A DNA stretch of 64,000 nucleotides from Burkholderia sp. Ax-1719 (GCF_011753055.1 NZ_VWWJ01000005.1:124001-188000), one strand, 5' to 3'. Shown: positions 51,591 to 60,184, numbered from the stretch's first letter. Notes: generated by a model from the letters alone, not told the origin. Numbers and translations are program-made.

Positions 51591-52385
51591 ATGTTCGATT
51601 TCCACCTTTCCGGAGGCGTCCTGCTTCCGCACATGCAGTCGCTCGACACGTTGCAACTCTGCGGGATCGCTGTCGCGCTGGTGCTTGGCGGCATGGTGAA
51701 GGGGGTAACGGGCATCGGCGTGCCGCTCGTCGCCATGCCGATCCTCACGCACTTCCTGCCCGTCAAACAGGCGGTGCTGCTGCTATCGATGCCTATCATC
51801 CTCGGCAATATTCCGCAGGCGCTCGAAGGCGGCGAGTTCTGGAAGACGGTCAAGCAGATCGCCGCGCCTTTGCTTGGCACCGTGCTGGGCAATGTGGTGG
51901 GGGTGTCCTTGCTGATCCGGCTTGAACCGCATCACGCGCAGGCGGCTTCCGGGCTGGCGCTGATCGTGGCGGCGGCGTTGCTGCTCGCGTCGCCGAAGCT
52001 CACGCTGTCGCCCGCGCTGGTGAAACCGGTGGGATTCGTGCTGGGTTTCGGCGCGGCGCTGATGGAGAGCATCGCTTCGGTGCCAGGGCCGCTGCTGGCG
52101 ATGTATCTGATCGCATCGGGCGCGACGGGGCGCGTCTTTACCAAGCAGATCGCCATCATTCTGGTGGTGTCGGTGCTCACGCTCATCACCACGTTCGGCA
52201 GCGGCGCGCATGCGAATGGAACGGATCTGGGTATCTCGGCGCTGGCGAGTGTGCCGGCGATCATCGGCATGTTTCTGATCCGCCCTTTGCGCGACAAATT
52301 GCATCCGCTGGCGTTTCGCGTGGTGGTGCTGGTGTGCGTGCTGGCGGCGGCGGTGCAGATGATCTTGAAGTCGGGTGTGCTGTGA
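51591..52385 (+). CDS. TauE/SafE family sulfite/anion exporter
   Basis: A 264-residue inner-membrane protein with about eight membrane segments. Family motifs are GGMVKGVTGIGVPLVAMP near the start and FGAALMESIASVPGPLLAMY in the middle repeat. Members move sulfite, sulfoacetate or other small organic anions; no sulfur-metabolism gene adjoins it. Start uncertain: ATG 51591 has no clear ribosome site, and ATG 51633 is an alternative. The terminator at 52413 follows. Confidence 0.83.
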   Translation: MFDFHLSGGVLLPHMQSLDTLQLCGIAVALVLGGMVKGVTGIGVPLVAMPILTHFLPVKQAVLLLSMPIILGNIPQALEGGEFWKTVKQIAAPLLGTVLGNVVGVSLLIRLEPHHAQAASGLALIVAAALLLASPKLTLSPALVKPVGFVLGFGAALMESIASVPGPLLAMYLIASGATGRVFTKQIAIILVVSVLTLITTFGSGAHANGTDLGISALASVPAIIGMFLIRPLRDKLHPLAFRVVVLVCVLAAAVQMILKSGVL

Positions 52386-52412
52386 CTGCGTGAAGGCACA
52401 CGTCACACCATG

Positions 52413-52447
52413 AAAAAAGCGCCCGTCTGGATCTGGGCGCTTTTTTT
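52413..52447. terminator. Bidirectional terminator
   Basis: AAAAAAGCGCCC (52413-52424) and GGGCGCTTTTTT (52435-52446) flank a 10-base loop, with T runs on both strands. It separates the convergent TauE/SafE gene and uronate dehydrogenase. Confidence 0.9.
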
Positions 52448-52467
52448 CGTTTCAGGCGAAAGAGCGT

Positions 52468-53286
52468 TTAACGCCCACGCTTTTCCGATGGCGTGAAATC
52501 GAAGCTCGCAAAGCTGCCGCCCTGATAACGCTGTGCGGTCGCATCCAGCGGATTCTGCTGCGCCAGAATTTCTTCCGCCCAGTCTTCGGCATTCTGCTTC
52601 GGCTCATAGCCCAGACGCTTCGCGTCGTCGCTTGCGCCTTCCTGCGCCCAGTAGCTGCGCGTGTTGTTCGACACGCCCCACACCACGGCAAAGCCAATCG
52701 ATTCGACGTTGATCACGCGATCGATCATGTGAAACAGATCTTCGTGTCCGAACCACGTGCTCAGATGGCGGAACTCCGTCGGCTTCGGCAGGCAGCTGCC
52801 GATGCGCACGTTGACGGTTTCGATGCCGTGCTTGTCCCAGTAGAGGCGCGCGAGCGATTCGCCCCACGCTTTCGAGAGACCGTAGAAACCGTCCGGGCGG
52901 AACGCGCAATCGAGATCGAGCTTGTCTTCGACCGGATACATGCCGATCGCGTGATTGGAGCTGGCGAACAGGATGCGTTGCGTGCCGTGGCGTCGCGCGC
53001 CTTCGTAGACTTCGACGAGACCGCGCAGGTTGTTCTCGATGATCTCGGGCAGGGGACGTTCGACGCTGGTGCCCGCCATGTGGATCAGCACGTCCACGCC
53101 GTCGAGCAGGCGGTCGACCACGGCGGGATCGCGCAGGTCGCCGTGCATGACGTCTTCGCCGTCGAATAGCGGTTCGAGCGGCTTCGTGCCGGCCGCGGAG
53201 CGCAGGTTCACGCCGCGCTCGTGCAGACCCTTGCGCAGGACGGTGCCGAGCTGGCCGGCCGCGCCGGACAATGCAACTTTCTTCAC
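52468..53286 (-). CDS. udh: Uronate dehydrogenase (NAD-dependent epimerase/dehydratase family)
   Basis: A 272-residue short-chain-type oxidoreductase that fits uronate dehydrogenase, which oxidises D-galacturonate or D-glucuronate to the aldarolactone. NAD motif SGAAGQLGTVL at the start; active-site ASSNHAIGMYP and catalytic YGLSKAWGE (Tyr-x3-Lys); the C-terminal VWGVSNNTRSYW segment is as in Udh. GTG at 53286 with GAGG ten bases upstream gives the usual N-terminus. Same direction as the ExuT-like transporter (69-base gap with a hairpin), so likely one operon. The lactone hydrolase and aldarate dehydratase needed downstream are not in the window. Confidence 0.85.
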   Translation of the reverse strand: MKKVALSGAAGQLGTVLRKGLHERGVNLRSAAGTKPLEPLFDGEDVMHGDLRDPAVVDRLLDGVDVLIHMAGTSVERPLPEIIENNLRGLVEVYEGARRHGTQRILFASSNHAIGMYPVEDKLDLDCAFRPDGFYGLSKAWGESLARLYWDKHGIETVNVRIGSCLPKPTEFRHLSTWFGHEDLFHMIDRVINVESIGFAVVWGVSNNTRSYWAQEGASDDAKRLGYEPKQNAEDWAEEILAQQNPLDATAQRYQGGSFASFDFTPSEKRGR

Positions 53287-53317
53287 AGTGGTTTTACCTC
53301 TCTTGAAAACGCCAAAA

Positions 53318-53341
53318 GCCGGCGCCCTCGCGGGCACCGGC
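53318..53341 (-). terminator. Hairpin between the transporter and uronate dehydrogenase
   Basis: GCCGGCGCCC and GGGCACCGGC pair around TCGC with one mismatch; on the minus strand CTTTTGG follows. It would reduce read-through from the transporter into udh. Confidence 0.65.
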
Positions 53342-53355
53342 CGATGATGGGCCGA

Positions 53356-54663
53356 TCAGGCTTTTACGTTCTGCGCGGCCTGCAACGAGGCGCTGGCGAC
53401 GTTATCGCGCTGCTGGTTCGAGATCAGACGCCAGGCGACGCAGGCACCGATCAGGTCGAACAGCATCAGGCACACGAACAGGGGGTTATAGCCGATCGTG
53501 GTAGCCAGTGCGCCGACGATGAGCGAGAACACCGTCGCGCCGAGGTAGCCGAACATGCCCGACAGACCCGTGGCCGTTGCGACTTCATGCTGGCCGAACA
53601 CGTCCGACGAGAGCGTGAACAGGGCGCCCGAGATCGTCTGGTGCGCGAAGGTGCCGACGCAGAAGAGGGCGATGGCGGCGTAAGGGCTGGCGACCAGACC
53701 CACGCAGGCCGGTCCGATCATCAGCACCGCGCCGGTCGTGATGACGAGCTTGCGCGAAGTGATCAGCGAGCAGCCGAACCAGCGGATAAAGAGCGGAGCA
53801 AGGTAGCCGCCGATCAGGCAGCCGAGGTCGGCGGCGAGGAAGGGCAGCCACGCGAACATGGCGATTTCCTTCAGGTTCATGTGCCGCACGGTGACCATGT
53901 ACAGCGGAATCCACGCGCCAAAGGTCTGCCATGCCGGTTCCGCGAGCATGCGCGGGATGCCGATGCCCCAGAAGCGGCGCGTCTTGAGCACTTCCTTGAA
54001 CGAGGCGCGCTTGCCACCGGTTGCCTTCTGCGCGGCGGTCTGACCGGCGCTGATGTAGTCGGCTTCTTCCTGCGAGAGCTTCGGATGCTCAGCGGGCGTC
54101 TTGAAGAACACCAGCCACAGCGCGACCCAGATCAGCGCCACGCCGCCCGTGAGCACGAAGGCGAACTGCCAGTTGTATTTGAGAATGCACCAGACCACCA
54201 GCGGCGGAGCGATCATCGCGCCAATCGACGTGCCGGTGTTGAGCCAGCCGGTCGCGACCGAGCGTTCCTTGGCCGGGAACCACATGCTGATGGACTTCAT
54301 GCCGGCGGGGAAGATGGCGGCTTCGCTCATGCCCAGCAGGCCGCGGAAGAACGCCAGCGCACCCCAGCTGCCCGCCAGGCCGTGCAGCATATTGGCGATG
54401 GCCCAGCCGAACGCAAAGATCGCGAAGCCGATCTTGACGCCCAACGAATCCAGCACGAAGCCAGCGATAGGCTGCGAAAGCGCGTAACAGGCCTGGAAGG
54501 CAGTGACCACGTACGAGTACTGCTGCGTGGTCATGTGCATCGTCTGCGTGAGCGTGGGCGCCGCCACGGAAAGCGAACTGCGCGCGAGATAGTTGAAGAT
54601 CGTGCCGATCATGATGAGGCCGATGATCCACCACCGAACCCCTTTGATAGTCTTGCGTTGCAC
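53356..54663 (-). CDS. exuT: MFS hexuronate transporter (ExuT/GudP type)
   Basis: A 435-residue symporter with 12 predicted membrane segments, of the anion:cation symporter family that imports galacturonate, glucuronate, galactarate or glucarate. The N-terminus (RWWIIGLIMIGTIFNYLARS), the SEAAIFPAGMKSISMWFP segment and KERSVATGWLNTGTSIGAM are characteristic. Start is GTG at 54663 with AGGAG eight bases upstream. It is upstream of uronate dehydrogenase, and its promoter carries an ATGTAAGACAT element. Confidence 0.88.
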   Translation of the reverse strand: MQRKTIKGVRWWIIGLIMIGTIFNYLARSSLSVAAPTLTQTMHMTTQQYSYVVTAFQACYALSQPIAGFVLDSLGVKIGFAIFAFGWAIANMLHGLAGSWGALAFFRGLLGMSEAAIFPAGMKSISMWFPAKERSVATGWLNTGTSIGAMIAPPLVVWCILKYNWQFAFVLTGGVALIWVALWLVFFKTPAEHPKLSQEEADYISAGQTAAQKATGGKRASFKEVLKTRRFWGIGIPRMLAEPAWQTFGAWIPLYMVTVRHMNLKEIAMFAWLPFLAADLGCLIGGYLAPLFIRWFGCSLITSRKLVITTGAVLMIGPACVGLVASPYAAIALFCVGTFAHQTISGALFTLSSDVFGQHEVATATGLSGMFGYLGATVFSLIVGALATTIGYNPLFVCLMLFDLIGACVAWRLISNQQRDNVASASLQAAQNVKA

Positions 54664-54860
54664 TGCTCGTCTCCTGCTTTGGCGGACGTCGGTTCCGTGG
54701 GCGCGAGGCCTGGCGGGACGTCCTGATGGATGTTGTATGCGTGCGCTTTGCTGGGAGCGTAGCCGCGGCGTTTGTCATGCAACCCTGCGGTCCCGCTTCC
54801 GTTGTTCAGCCGTTTTCGGTTCCTTCGACCTGGCCGTGACGGACCCGGATAAGGCCTGTC

Positions 54861-54901
54861 ATGTAAGACATCATTCTATTTGCGGCAAAGTTGTAAAGCA
54901 A
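54861..54901 (-). promoter_or_regulatory. Promoter and GntR-type operator of the transporter/udh operon
   Basis: On the minus strand TTGCTT (54896-54901), 17 bases, TAGAAT (54873-54878). The palindrome ATGTAAGACAT (54861-54871; TGT-N3-ACA core) lies directly over the expected start site. This leaves a leader of about 200 bases ahead of the GTG at 54663. The rest of 54664-55217 has no gene. Confidence 0.6.
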
Positions 54902-55103
54902 ATCTTGTTTGAATGGGGATTTCCCTGGGATTTCGTCGGTACTGGCGTCGGGTTTGTGGGTTGTCAGGAAAGGGGGCGATCGTGGCTATTGAGGGTGGAC
55001 AGGCACGGCACAGGTGCTCCCGAGCCGGTGTATCGGGGCTTGACGCGGTTGTCCGATGACTGCTCGCAAAGCGAGTCGCAACGGGCTGGTTGACAATTTT
55101 CGT

Positions 55104-55116
55104 GTTGTATTACAAC
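55104..55116 (+). promoter_or_regulatory. GntR-type operator ahead of the RraA-like gene
   Basis: GTTGTATTACAAC, a perfect inverted repeat apart from its 3-base centre, 101 bases before the RraA-like start and just after a TTGACA at 55090. Same GTTGT-N3-ACAAC form as at 38732. Confidence 0.65.
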
Positions 55117-55217
55117 AATGCGGTCATTGCGCCCGATCACGTCCATAGGGATGGTCGGGCAACCCATCTGCGCGACCATTGCGCCCCTGCCATCACACCG
55201 GAAACGGACGAGACACG

Positions 55218-55952
55218 ATGAATTCACCCGCCATCAACGTGAGCGAACAAGCGCTCGAACAACTGCGCCACGTCTCCACCGCAACGCTCACCACCCAGCT
55301 TTTCAAGCACGGTCTGCGTAACGTCTTCATTCAGGGCGTGAAGCCGCTGGCGTCGCCGGCGGTGGGCACGCCCAATCTCGTCGGGCCGGCCTTCACGATG
55401 CGCAACATCCCGGCGCGCGAGGATCTCGACCAGTTGAGCGCGTTCCAGAATCCCGAGCATCCGCAGCGCAAGGGCGTCGAGACCGTGCCGGCCGGCGCGG
55501 TGCTCGTGCAGGACTGCCGCGGCGTGACCGATGCGGCGTCGATGGGCTCGATCCTCGCCACGCGGCTGAAGATGCGCGGTGTGGCGGGCATGGTCTCGGA
55601 CGGCCCGGTGCGCGATAGCGCGACCATCGCCGCGCTCGGTATTCCGGTGTATTGCGCGGGTGCGTCCGCGCCGCTCAACCTTTGCAAGCACCACACCGTC
55701 GACCTGAACGTGCCGATCGGCTGCGGCGGCGTGGCGGTGTTTCCCGGCGATATCCTGGTCGGCGACGCCGACGGCGTGGTTGTGATCCCGCGCCATCTCG
55801 TCGAGGAAGTGGCGCAGGCGGCCACGGAACAGGAAACGCTCGAATGCTTCATCACCGAGCGCATCGAAGCGGGCGCGGCGCTGCCCGGCACCTATCCGCC
55901 GAACGAGGCCACGCTCGCCGCCTACGCCGAGTGGAAAAAGGCGCGCGGCTGA
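55218..55952 (+). CDS. RraA / HMG aldolase-like family protein
   Basis: A 244-residue protein with the RraA fold, whose members are class II 4-hydroxy-4-methyl-2-oxoglutarate aldolases or oxaloacetate decarboxylases, or (RraA proper) RNase E inhibitors. The metal and pyruvate site is visible in GMVSDGPVRDSATIAALGIPVY (G-x20-R-D type), and the GDILVGDADGVVVIP motif is present. The extra N- and C-terminal lengths and the sugar-acid context favour an enzyme over an RNase E regulator; the substrate may be a keto-deoxy acid. First gene of a set with the aldose epimerase and GntR regulator. ATG at 55218 lacks a strong ribosome site. Confidence 0.8.
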   Translation: MNSPAINVSEQALEQLRHVSTATLTTQLFKHGLRNVFIQGVKPLASPAVGTPNLVGPAFTMRNIPAREDLDQLSAFQNPEHPQRKGVETVPAGAVLVQDCRGVTDAASMGSILATRLKMRGVAGMVSDGPVRDSATIAALGIPVYCAGASAPLNLCKHHTVDLNVPIGCGGVAVFPGDILVGDADGVVVIPRHLVEEVAQAATEQETLECFITERIEAGAALPGTYPPNEATLAAYAEWKKARG

Positions 55953-55995
55953 AACAACCCGCGACAGCAAAAGTTTTCTCAATTTCCGATACGAC

Positions 55996-56913
55996 ATGCC
56001 GAAGTTTCAGGACCAGGACGTCATCGAAATCGTGCGCGGCGGCTCGCGTCTCTTGCTCGCGCCGCAAGCGGGCGGGCGGTTGCTGTCGTGGCATTTGCAC
56101 GGCGCGCCCATCATCCATTGGCCCGATGCCGCCGACTGGAGCCAGCCGGGGCTGGTGCGCGGCGGCAATCCGCTGTTGTTTCCGTTCATCGCGCGGCATC
56201 GCGTGGATGGGCGCGTCGGCTTTTGGCGCGATGCGCAGGGCGTTGTGCGCGAGATGCCGCTGCATGGTTTCGCGCGCGATCTGCCGTTCGACGCGCGGGT
56301 CGATGCACAAGGCGCCAGCGTGCGGATGACGCTCACCGACAGCGAAGCGACGCACGCGAGGTATCCGTTTCGTTTCCGCTTCGCGGCGCAGTATCGGCTG
56401 GTGGATGAGGCGACGCTCGAAGTCTCGCTCACCACGACGAATACCGCTGATGCCGACGCGGAGCGCATGCCGTATTACGCAGGTCATCACTTCTATTTCG
56501 CGCTGCCGCACACGCAGCGCGGCGAGGCGACGCTCGCACTGCCGCGCAATGTGTATCGGCACCAACTGGCGGATGGAGCGACGACCGCGCCGCAGCCCGG
56601 CGCGACGCGCTACCGCTTCGACGATCCGCAGATCGTCGATCGCTTCCATTGCCTCGACGGCGAACCTGTGTCGCCCGTGCGCATCGAAATGCCGACGCTC
56701 AACCGCGCCGTTGAAATCGACCTGAAGCGCCCCGGCTCGCTGCCGTGGTACGCGGTGACGTCGTGGACACTCGCGCCGGAATCGGATTTTTATTGCGTCG
56801 AACCGTGGCTCGGGCTGCCCGACGCGATCCACAACGGTTTGGGGCTGCGCTGGCTCGCGCCGGGCCAGAGCGAAACGGCGACGCTGCGTATTGCCGTGAG
56901 CGCGCTGCGATGA
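55996..56913 (+). CDS. Aldose 1-epimerase (galactose mutarotase-like) family protein
   Basis: A 305-residue beta-sandwich protein of the mutarotase family, which interconverts alpha and beta sugar anomers. The catalytic His is probably in YYAGHHFYFAL and the catalytic Glu in FYCVEPWLGLP, with an early substrate-binding NPLLFPFIARHR. In this cluster it would supply the right anomer of a hexuronate to uronate dehydrogenase. It lies 43 bases after the RraA-like gene on the same strand. Confidence 0.85.
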   Translation: MPKFQDQDVIEIVRGGSRLLLAPQAGGRLLSWHLHGAPIIHWPDAADWSQPGLVRGGNPLLFPFIARHRVDGRVGFWRDAQGVVREMPLHGFARDLPFDARVDAQGASVRMTLTDSEATHARYPFRFRFAAQYRLVDEATLEVSLTTTNTADADAERMPYYAGHHFYFALPHTQRGEATLALPRNVYRHQLADGATTAPQPGATRYRFDDPQIVDRFHCLDGEPVSPVRIEMPTLNRAVEIDLKRPGSLPWYAVTSWTLAPESDFYCVEPWLGLPDAIHNGLGLRWLAPGQSETATLRIAVSALR

Positions 56914-56986
56914 TGATGGGTGGAAAACAACGTTGTGAACGCGCAGAAGCCTTGCCGGAAGGGGAGTTTCGTTCTGTGCGCGTCTC

Positions 56987-57000
56987 ATATGACTTACAAT
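56987..57000. promoter_or_regulatory. Weak candidate GntR site before the GntR gene
   Basis: ATATGACTTACAAT; on the minus strand this gives TTGT-AAG-TCAT, half matching the sites at 38732 and 55104. It is 40 bases before the gntR start, so autoregulation is possible. Confidence 0.35.
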
Positions 57001-57039
57001 CCCCGACACACCTGACAACTCACCGCGTAGCACCAGACC

Positions 57040-57729
57040 ATGGCTGAGCAGAAAGCGCCGAATATGCCGGCGCGGATTTACAGCGACATCCTGAACCGCA
57101 TCATTGAAGGCGAATACAAGGAAGGCGAACGCCTGCCGACCGAGCACATGCTCGCGGAGCGCTTCGCCACTTCCCGGCCGACCGTGCGCGAAGCGCTCGC
57201 ACAACTGCGCGCCGACGGCATTATCGCCACGCGTCACGGTTCGGGCACCACGGTCATGCGCCGTCCCGATCCGGACGTGCGCCGTTTTGCGCCGCTCGAA
57301 ACGTTGTCGGACATCCGTCGCTGCTACGAATATCGCGTAGTGGTGGAAGCGGGCGCGGCCGCGCTCGCGGCGCAAAAAGCCGACGACGCTGACATCATCG
57401 CCATCCGCCGCGAGTGGGACAATCTTCAGACCATCATCGAAACCTCGGGTATTGGCGCGAAGGACGACTTTGCGTTCCATATGGCCGTGGCGCGCGCTTC
57501 GAAGAATTCGTTCTTTATTACCGCGCTCTCGGGCATTCAGGAGCAGATGGTTTTCAGCATGAATCTGTCGCGTAACCTCTCGCTCGTGAAGTCGATCGAG
57601 CGTCAGCGCATCGTGCAGCAGGAGCATCTGGAAGTGCTCGAAGCAATCCAGGCGCGCGACGCTGTGCGCGCGTCGGAAGCCATGCGCGAGCACCTTGAAC
57701 ATGCGGTCAGCCGGATGTTTGGCTCTTGA
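57040..57729 (+). CDS. GntR family regulator, FCD subfamily
   Basis: A 229-residue regulator: an N-terminal winged helix (ILNRIIEGEYKEGERLPTEHMLAERFATSRPTVREAL, split over residues 18-55) and a C-terminal FCD helical ligand domain with metal-binding Asp/His (DDFAFHMAVARASKN; EHLEVLEAI; MREHLEHAV). This subfamily often senses sugar acids such as uronates, gluconate or keto-deoxy acids. It ends the RraA/epimerase gene set and is the best candidate to bind the T-T-G-T-N3-A-C-A-A sites in both sugar-acid clusters. Followed by a terminator at 57761. Confidence 0.9.
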   Translation: MAEQKAPNMPARIYSDILNRIIEGEYKEGERLPTEHMLAERFATSRPTVREALAQLRADGIIATRHGSGTTVMRRPDPDVRRFAPLETLSDIRRCYEYRVVVEAGAAALAAQKADDADIIAIRREWDNLQTIIETSGIGAKDDFAFHMAVARASKNSFFITALSGIQEQMVFSMNLSRNLSLVKSIERQRIVQQEHLEVLEAIQARDAVRASEAMREHLEHAVSRMFGS

Positions 57730-57760
57730 TCAGCGCGGCATTGCGCGTGATTGGCGATTG

Positions 57761-57786
57761 AAAGGCGGCGCAAGGCCGCCTTTTTT
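57761..57786 (+). terminator. Terminator after the GntR gene
   Basis: AAAGGCGGC pairs with GCCGCCTTT around a five-base loop, then a T run (57781-57786). Confidence 0.85.
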
Positions 57787-57875
57787 ACGCGCGTTTTTTC
57801 TCGCATTTCGCGCTTCCCGGTCAGCGAGTTTCCTTTCCGAACGTTTTATCCTGTGTCTTTCCAATGGGAAACACG

Positions 57876-58928
57876 ATGCGTTCGACCGTCTTTCGCGCCA
57901 CCGTCGCGACCTTTCTGGCCAGTGCGCTTTGCGCCGCTTTTGTTGATCGCGCCGAAGCGAGCCGCGCACACGCTTCTAGCGGGCGTCCCGTGGACGCCAT
58001 CGCCAGTGCGCGTATGCCGGTCGATACGTCGCAAGGTCACGCCGATTTTGCGCTCGACCTGAGCGCCGACTGGAATTCACCGCAGCCCCAGATCGTGCGC
58101 GCCCTGATCGTGCTGCATGGCCGTCTGCGCAACGCCGACGATTATTTCCGCACGGCGCAACGCGCGCGCGAAGCAGCGGGCGGCGATCCTGCCAGCACGC
58201 TGCTGATTGCACCGCAGTTCCTTTCGACTGACGATACGCGCGCCTTTCACTCGCCGCCGGATCTCCTGAGCTGGCATGCGGACGCATGGATGGGCGGCGC
58301 GGATGCAAAGACCGGCGTGCCCATCGGCGCCTATGCGGTGCTCGATGTGATCGCGCATCGTCTCGCCGACAAGCAGCGCTTTCCCAACCTGAAGACGATT
58401 GTGTTCGCGGGACATTCGGGCGGCGCGCAGGTGTTGCAGCGCTATGCGCTTGCCTCCGATGCGCCGGATGAGCTGGCGCAGGCAGGTATCGACGTGCGAT
58501 TCGTGGTAGCCAGCCCCTCGTCGTATGCATACTTTGATGCGCAGCGCCCGGTCGCCTTCAACGCGGCGAGCTGTCCCGGCTTCGATAACTGGAAATACGG
58601 CATGCAGGCGCGCCCCGCGTTTCTGCGCGGGCGTTCACCCGAGCAACTGGAAGCGCGCTACGCGCAGCGCCATATTCTCTATCTGGTGGGCGGCGACGAT
58701 CACGATCCCAACTCGGCCTCGCTCGATAAAAGCTGCGCCGCCATGGCGCAAGGGCCGCAACGTCTCGCACGCGCCGAAAGCTTCTTCGGCTATATGCAGA
58801 GCCGCCATCCGGGCAGCCTGAACCAGCAGTTTCATGTCGTGCCGGGTGTCGGGCACAACCAGGCGCGCATGCTCACTTCGCATTGCGCGCTCAATATGAT
58901 GTTCGACGTGGGAAGTTGCGACGACTGA
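57876..58928 (+). CDS. Secreted alpha/beta hydrolase-like protein
   Basis: A 350-residue exported protein with a signal peptide (STVFRATVATFLASALCAAF). It has an alpha/beta-hydrolase core: strand RALIVLHGRLRN (oxyanion-type HG), nucleophile elbow GHSGGAQ, acid candidate in GGDDHDPNS and His in VPGVGHNQ. Two to four cysteines may form disulfides. The substrate is unknown; it could be a lipase or PHB-type depolymerase, and the phasin gene at 59104 is a suggestive but unrelated neighbour. ATG at 57876 follows GGGAAACACG; ATG at 57864 is an alternative. Confidence 0.78.
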   Translation: MRSTVFRATVATFLASALCAAFVDRAEASRAHASSGRPVDAIASARMPVDTSQGHADFALDLSADWNSPQPQIVRALIVLHGRLRNADDYFRTAQRAREAAGGDPASTLLIAPQFLSTDDTRAFHSPPDLLSWHADAWMGGADAKTGVPIGAYAVLDVIAHRLADKQRFPNLKTIVFAGHSGGAQVLQRYALASDAPDELAQAGIDVRFVVASPSSYAYFDAQRPVAFNAASCPGFDNWKYGMQARPAFLRGRSPEQLEARYAQRHILYLVGGDDHDPNSASLDKSCAAMAQGPQRLARAESFFGYMQSRHPGSLNQQFHVVPGVGHNQARMLTSHCALNMMFDVGSCDD

Positions 58929-59020
58929 TTGGCCAGTATCGTTGGCCGATGCAAACCGCGATTCCGAAAGGAAACCGTCAAGTCGTCTTGACGCCGATCG
59001 GCAATATTTACGCTGAAAAG

Positions 59021-59056
59021 AAAAAACGGGCTTCGTTCGCACGAAACCCGTTTTTT
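59021..59056. terminator. Bidirectional terminator between the hydrolase and phasin genes
   Basis: AAAAAACGGG and CCCGTTTTTT form a stem extended by inner pairs (TTCGT with ACGAA), with T runs on both strands. Confidence 0.85.
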
Positions 59057-59103
59057 ACACGGCTGCGACGCCGTGAGCGTCCAGCCGGAAATCTTGCGCC
59101 CGC

Positions 59104-59664
59104 TTAGGCCGTTTGCTTTGCAGCGCGCGTTGCTTGAGCCGCTGCCTTCGATGCCGCCTTGGTGACGGCGTCGATGTTGCTTTCGGCGATTTCGGTGGCT
59201 TGCTTGGCAGCCTTGTTCACCGAGTCGAATGCGCCTTGCGCTGCCGTGATGGCCGACTTGAACGCGGCGATTGCGCTTTCCGAACCCGCCGGTGCGTTCT
59301 TGGCTGCGCTGTCGACGAACGACTGGACGGCGCGTTGCTGCTGTTCGAACTGGCTCTGGGCGGCTTCGCTCAGTTCCGAGTGCGTCGCCGAAACGATGGC
59401 GTACACGTTGCGGCCGTAAGCCAGCGCCTTTTCGGCTGCGGGCTGTGCGAAGCCGGCTTGCAGGGCGAAAAAGCCTTGCGGGTCCTTGGCAGACAGTGCG
59501 CGCTGGGCGTGTTCCTGGCCTTCAGCGATTGCGTTGCGAGCCGTTTCGATGTTCAGTTCGGCGAGCTTGACTGCGCTTTCGAATGCCTTCGTCGTGAGGC
59601 CGAAGAGGGTTTCGAGGCCAGCTTTCTGGGTGGCGGCGAATTGTTCGGGAGTAGGCAGAGTCAT
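59104..59664 (-). CDS. phaP: Phasin family protein (polyhydroxyalkanoate granule coat)
   Basis: A 186-residue amphipathic, Ala/Gln/Lys-rich helical protein (for example LAELNIETARNAIAEGQEHA, with few aromatic residues) and a Lys/Ala-rich C-terminus (ASKAAAQATRAAKQTA). Phasins coat polyhydroxybutyrate granules and are among the most abundant cell proteins. The sequence start MTLPTPEQFAATQKAGLETL is typical of Burkholderia PhaP. It has a strong consensus promoter. Confidence 0.9.
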   Translation of the reverse strand: MTLPTPEQFAATQKAGLETLFGLTTKAFESAVKLAELNIETARNAIAEGQEHAQRALSAKDPQGFFALQAGFAQPAAEKALAYGRNVYAIVSATHSELSEAAQSQFEQQQRAVQSFVDSAAKNAPAGSESAIAAFKSAITAAQGAFDSVNKAAKQATEIAESNIDAVTKAASKAAAQATRAAKQTA

Positions 59665-59770
59665 GTCGTCGTTCCTGATGGTGGACCGTTACGCGTCGGT
59701 TCCGTGAAAAGAAGAAAACGTTCTATCGATCACCGGTTCGCGCATTGGTGCGATGCAGCAATCTAGCTCC

Positions 59771-59822
59771 ATAATATCTCAAAAGTAACGCGTGTCAAGC
59801 GTTATGTTGTGCATCGCAACAT
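59771..59822 (-). promoter_or_regulatory. Phasin promoter with adjacent palindrome (candidate PhaR site)
   Basis: On the minus strand TTGACA (59793-59798), 16 bases, TATTAT (59771-59776), near-consensus for an abundant protein. Just upstream ATGTTGTGCATCGCAACAT (59804-59822) has perfect ATGTTG/CAACAT arms and may bind the granule-sensing repressor PhaR. Confidence 0.6.
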
Positions 59823-59887
59823 TTCAGTAAATGCTTGATTCGAATTAAGAATTTACTGACATCGGCAGCCATTGGTCAGCGCAGGAA

Positions 59888-59945
59888 TTTCCGATTTGAA
59901 ACGCATGAAAATTCTGCATTGCCGTGGATTTTCCGATCGGAAACG
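59888..59945. repeat. Repeated operator-like element upstream of the catalase
   Basis: TTTCCGATTTGAAACG (59888-59903) and TTTCCGATCGGAAACG (59930-59945) match at 14 of 16 positions. They start 42 bases apart, four helical turns, and the second contains a perfect 14-bp palindrome. They lie in the 520-base region between phaP and katA, which shows no gene. Confidence 0.6.
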
Positions 59946-60184
59946 ACGCTGGTGCGGCAGCCTTCGCTGCCATCTCGCCGGCGTGTCCGCCCGCGCGCGG
60001 CACGCTTAAGCGCATCGCTTTGCATGCGGGTGCAGAATGTGCGCTCCCTGGCGCGCTGGCCTACGTCATACGTCAGGTCGTCCCCCAACACAGAGCCGCG
60101 ACGCAACGGTGAAGCAGCAGAGGTTCGCGCGCGAAGCGAACCGTCCCGCGCTATGCGGCTCGGCGATTCCGAAGGAGAAGTCAC

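Noticed and set aside
55852..57702. 616-codon open frame on the minus strand opposite the epimerase and GntR genes
   Set aside because: Spans two well-supported plus-strand genes; Arg/His-rich shadow.
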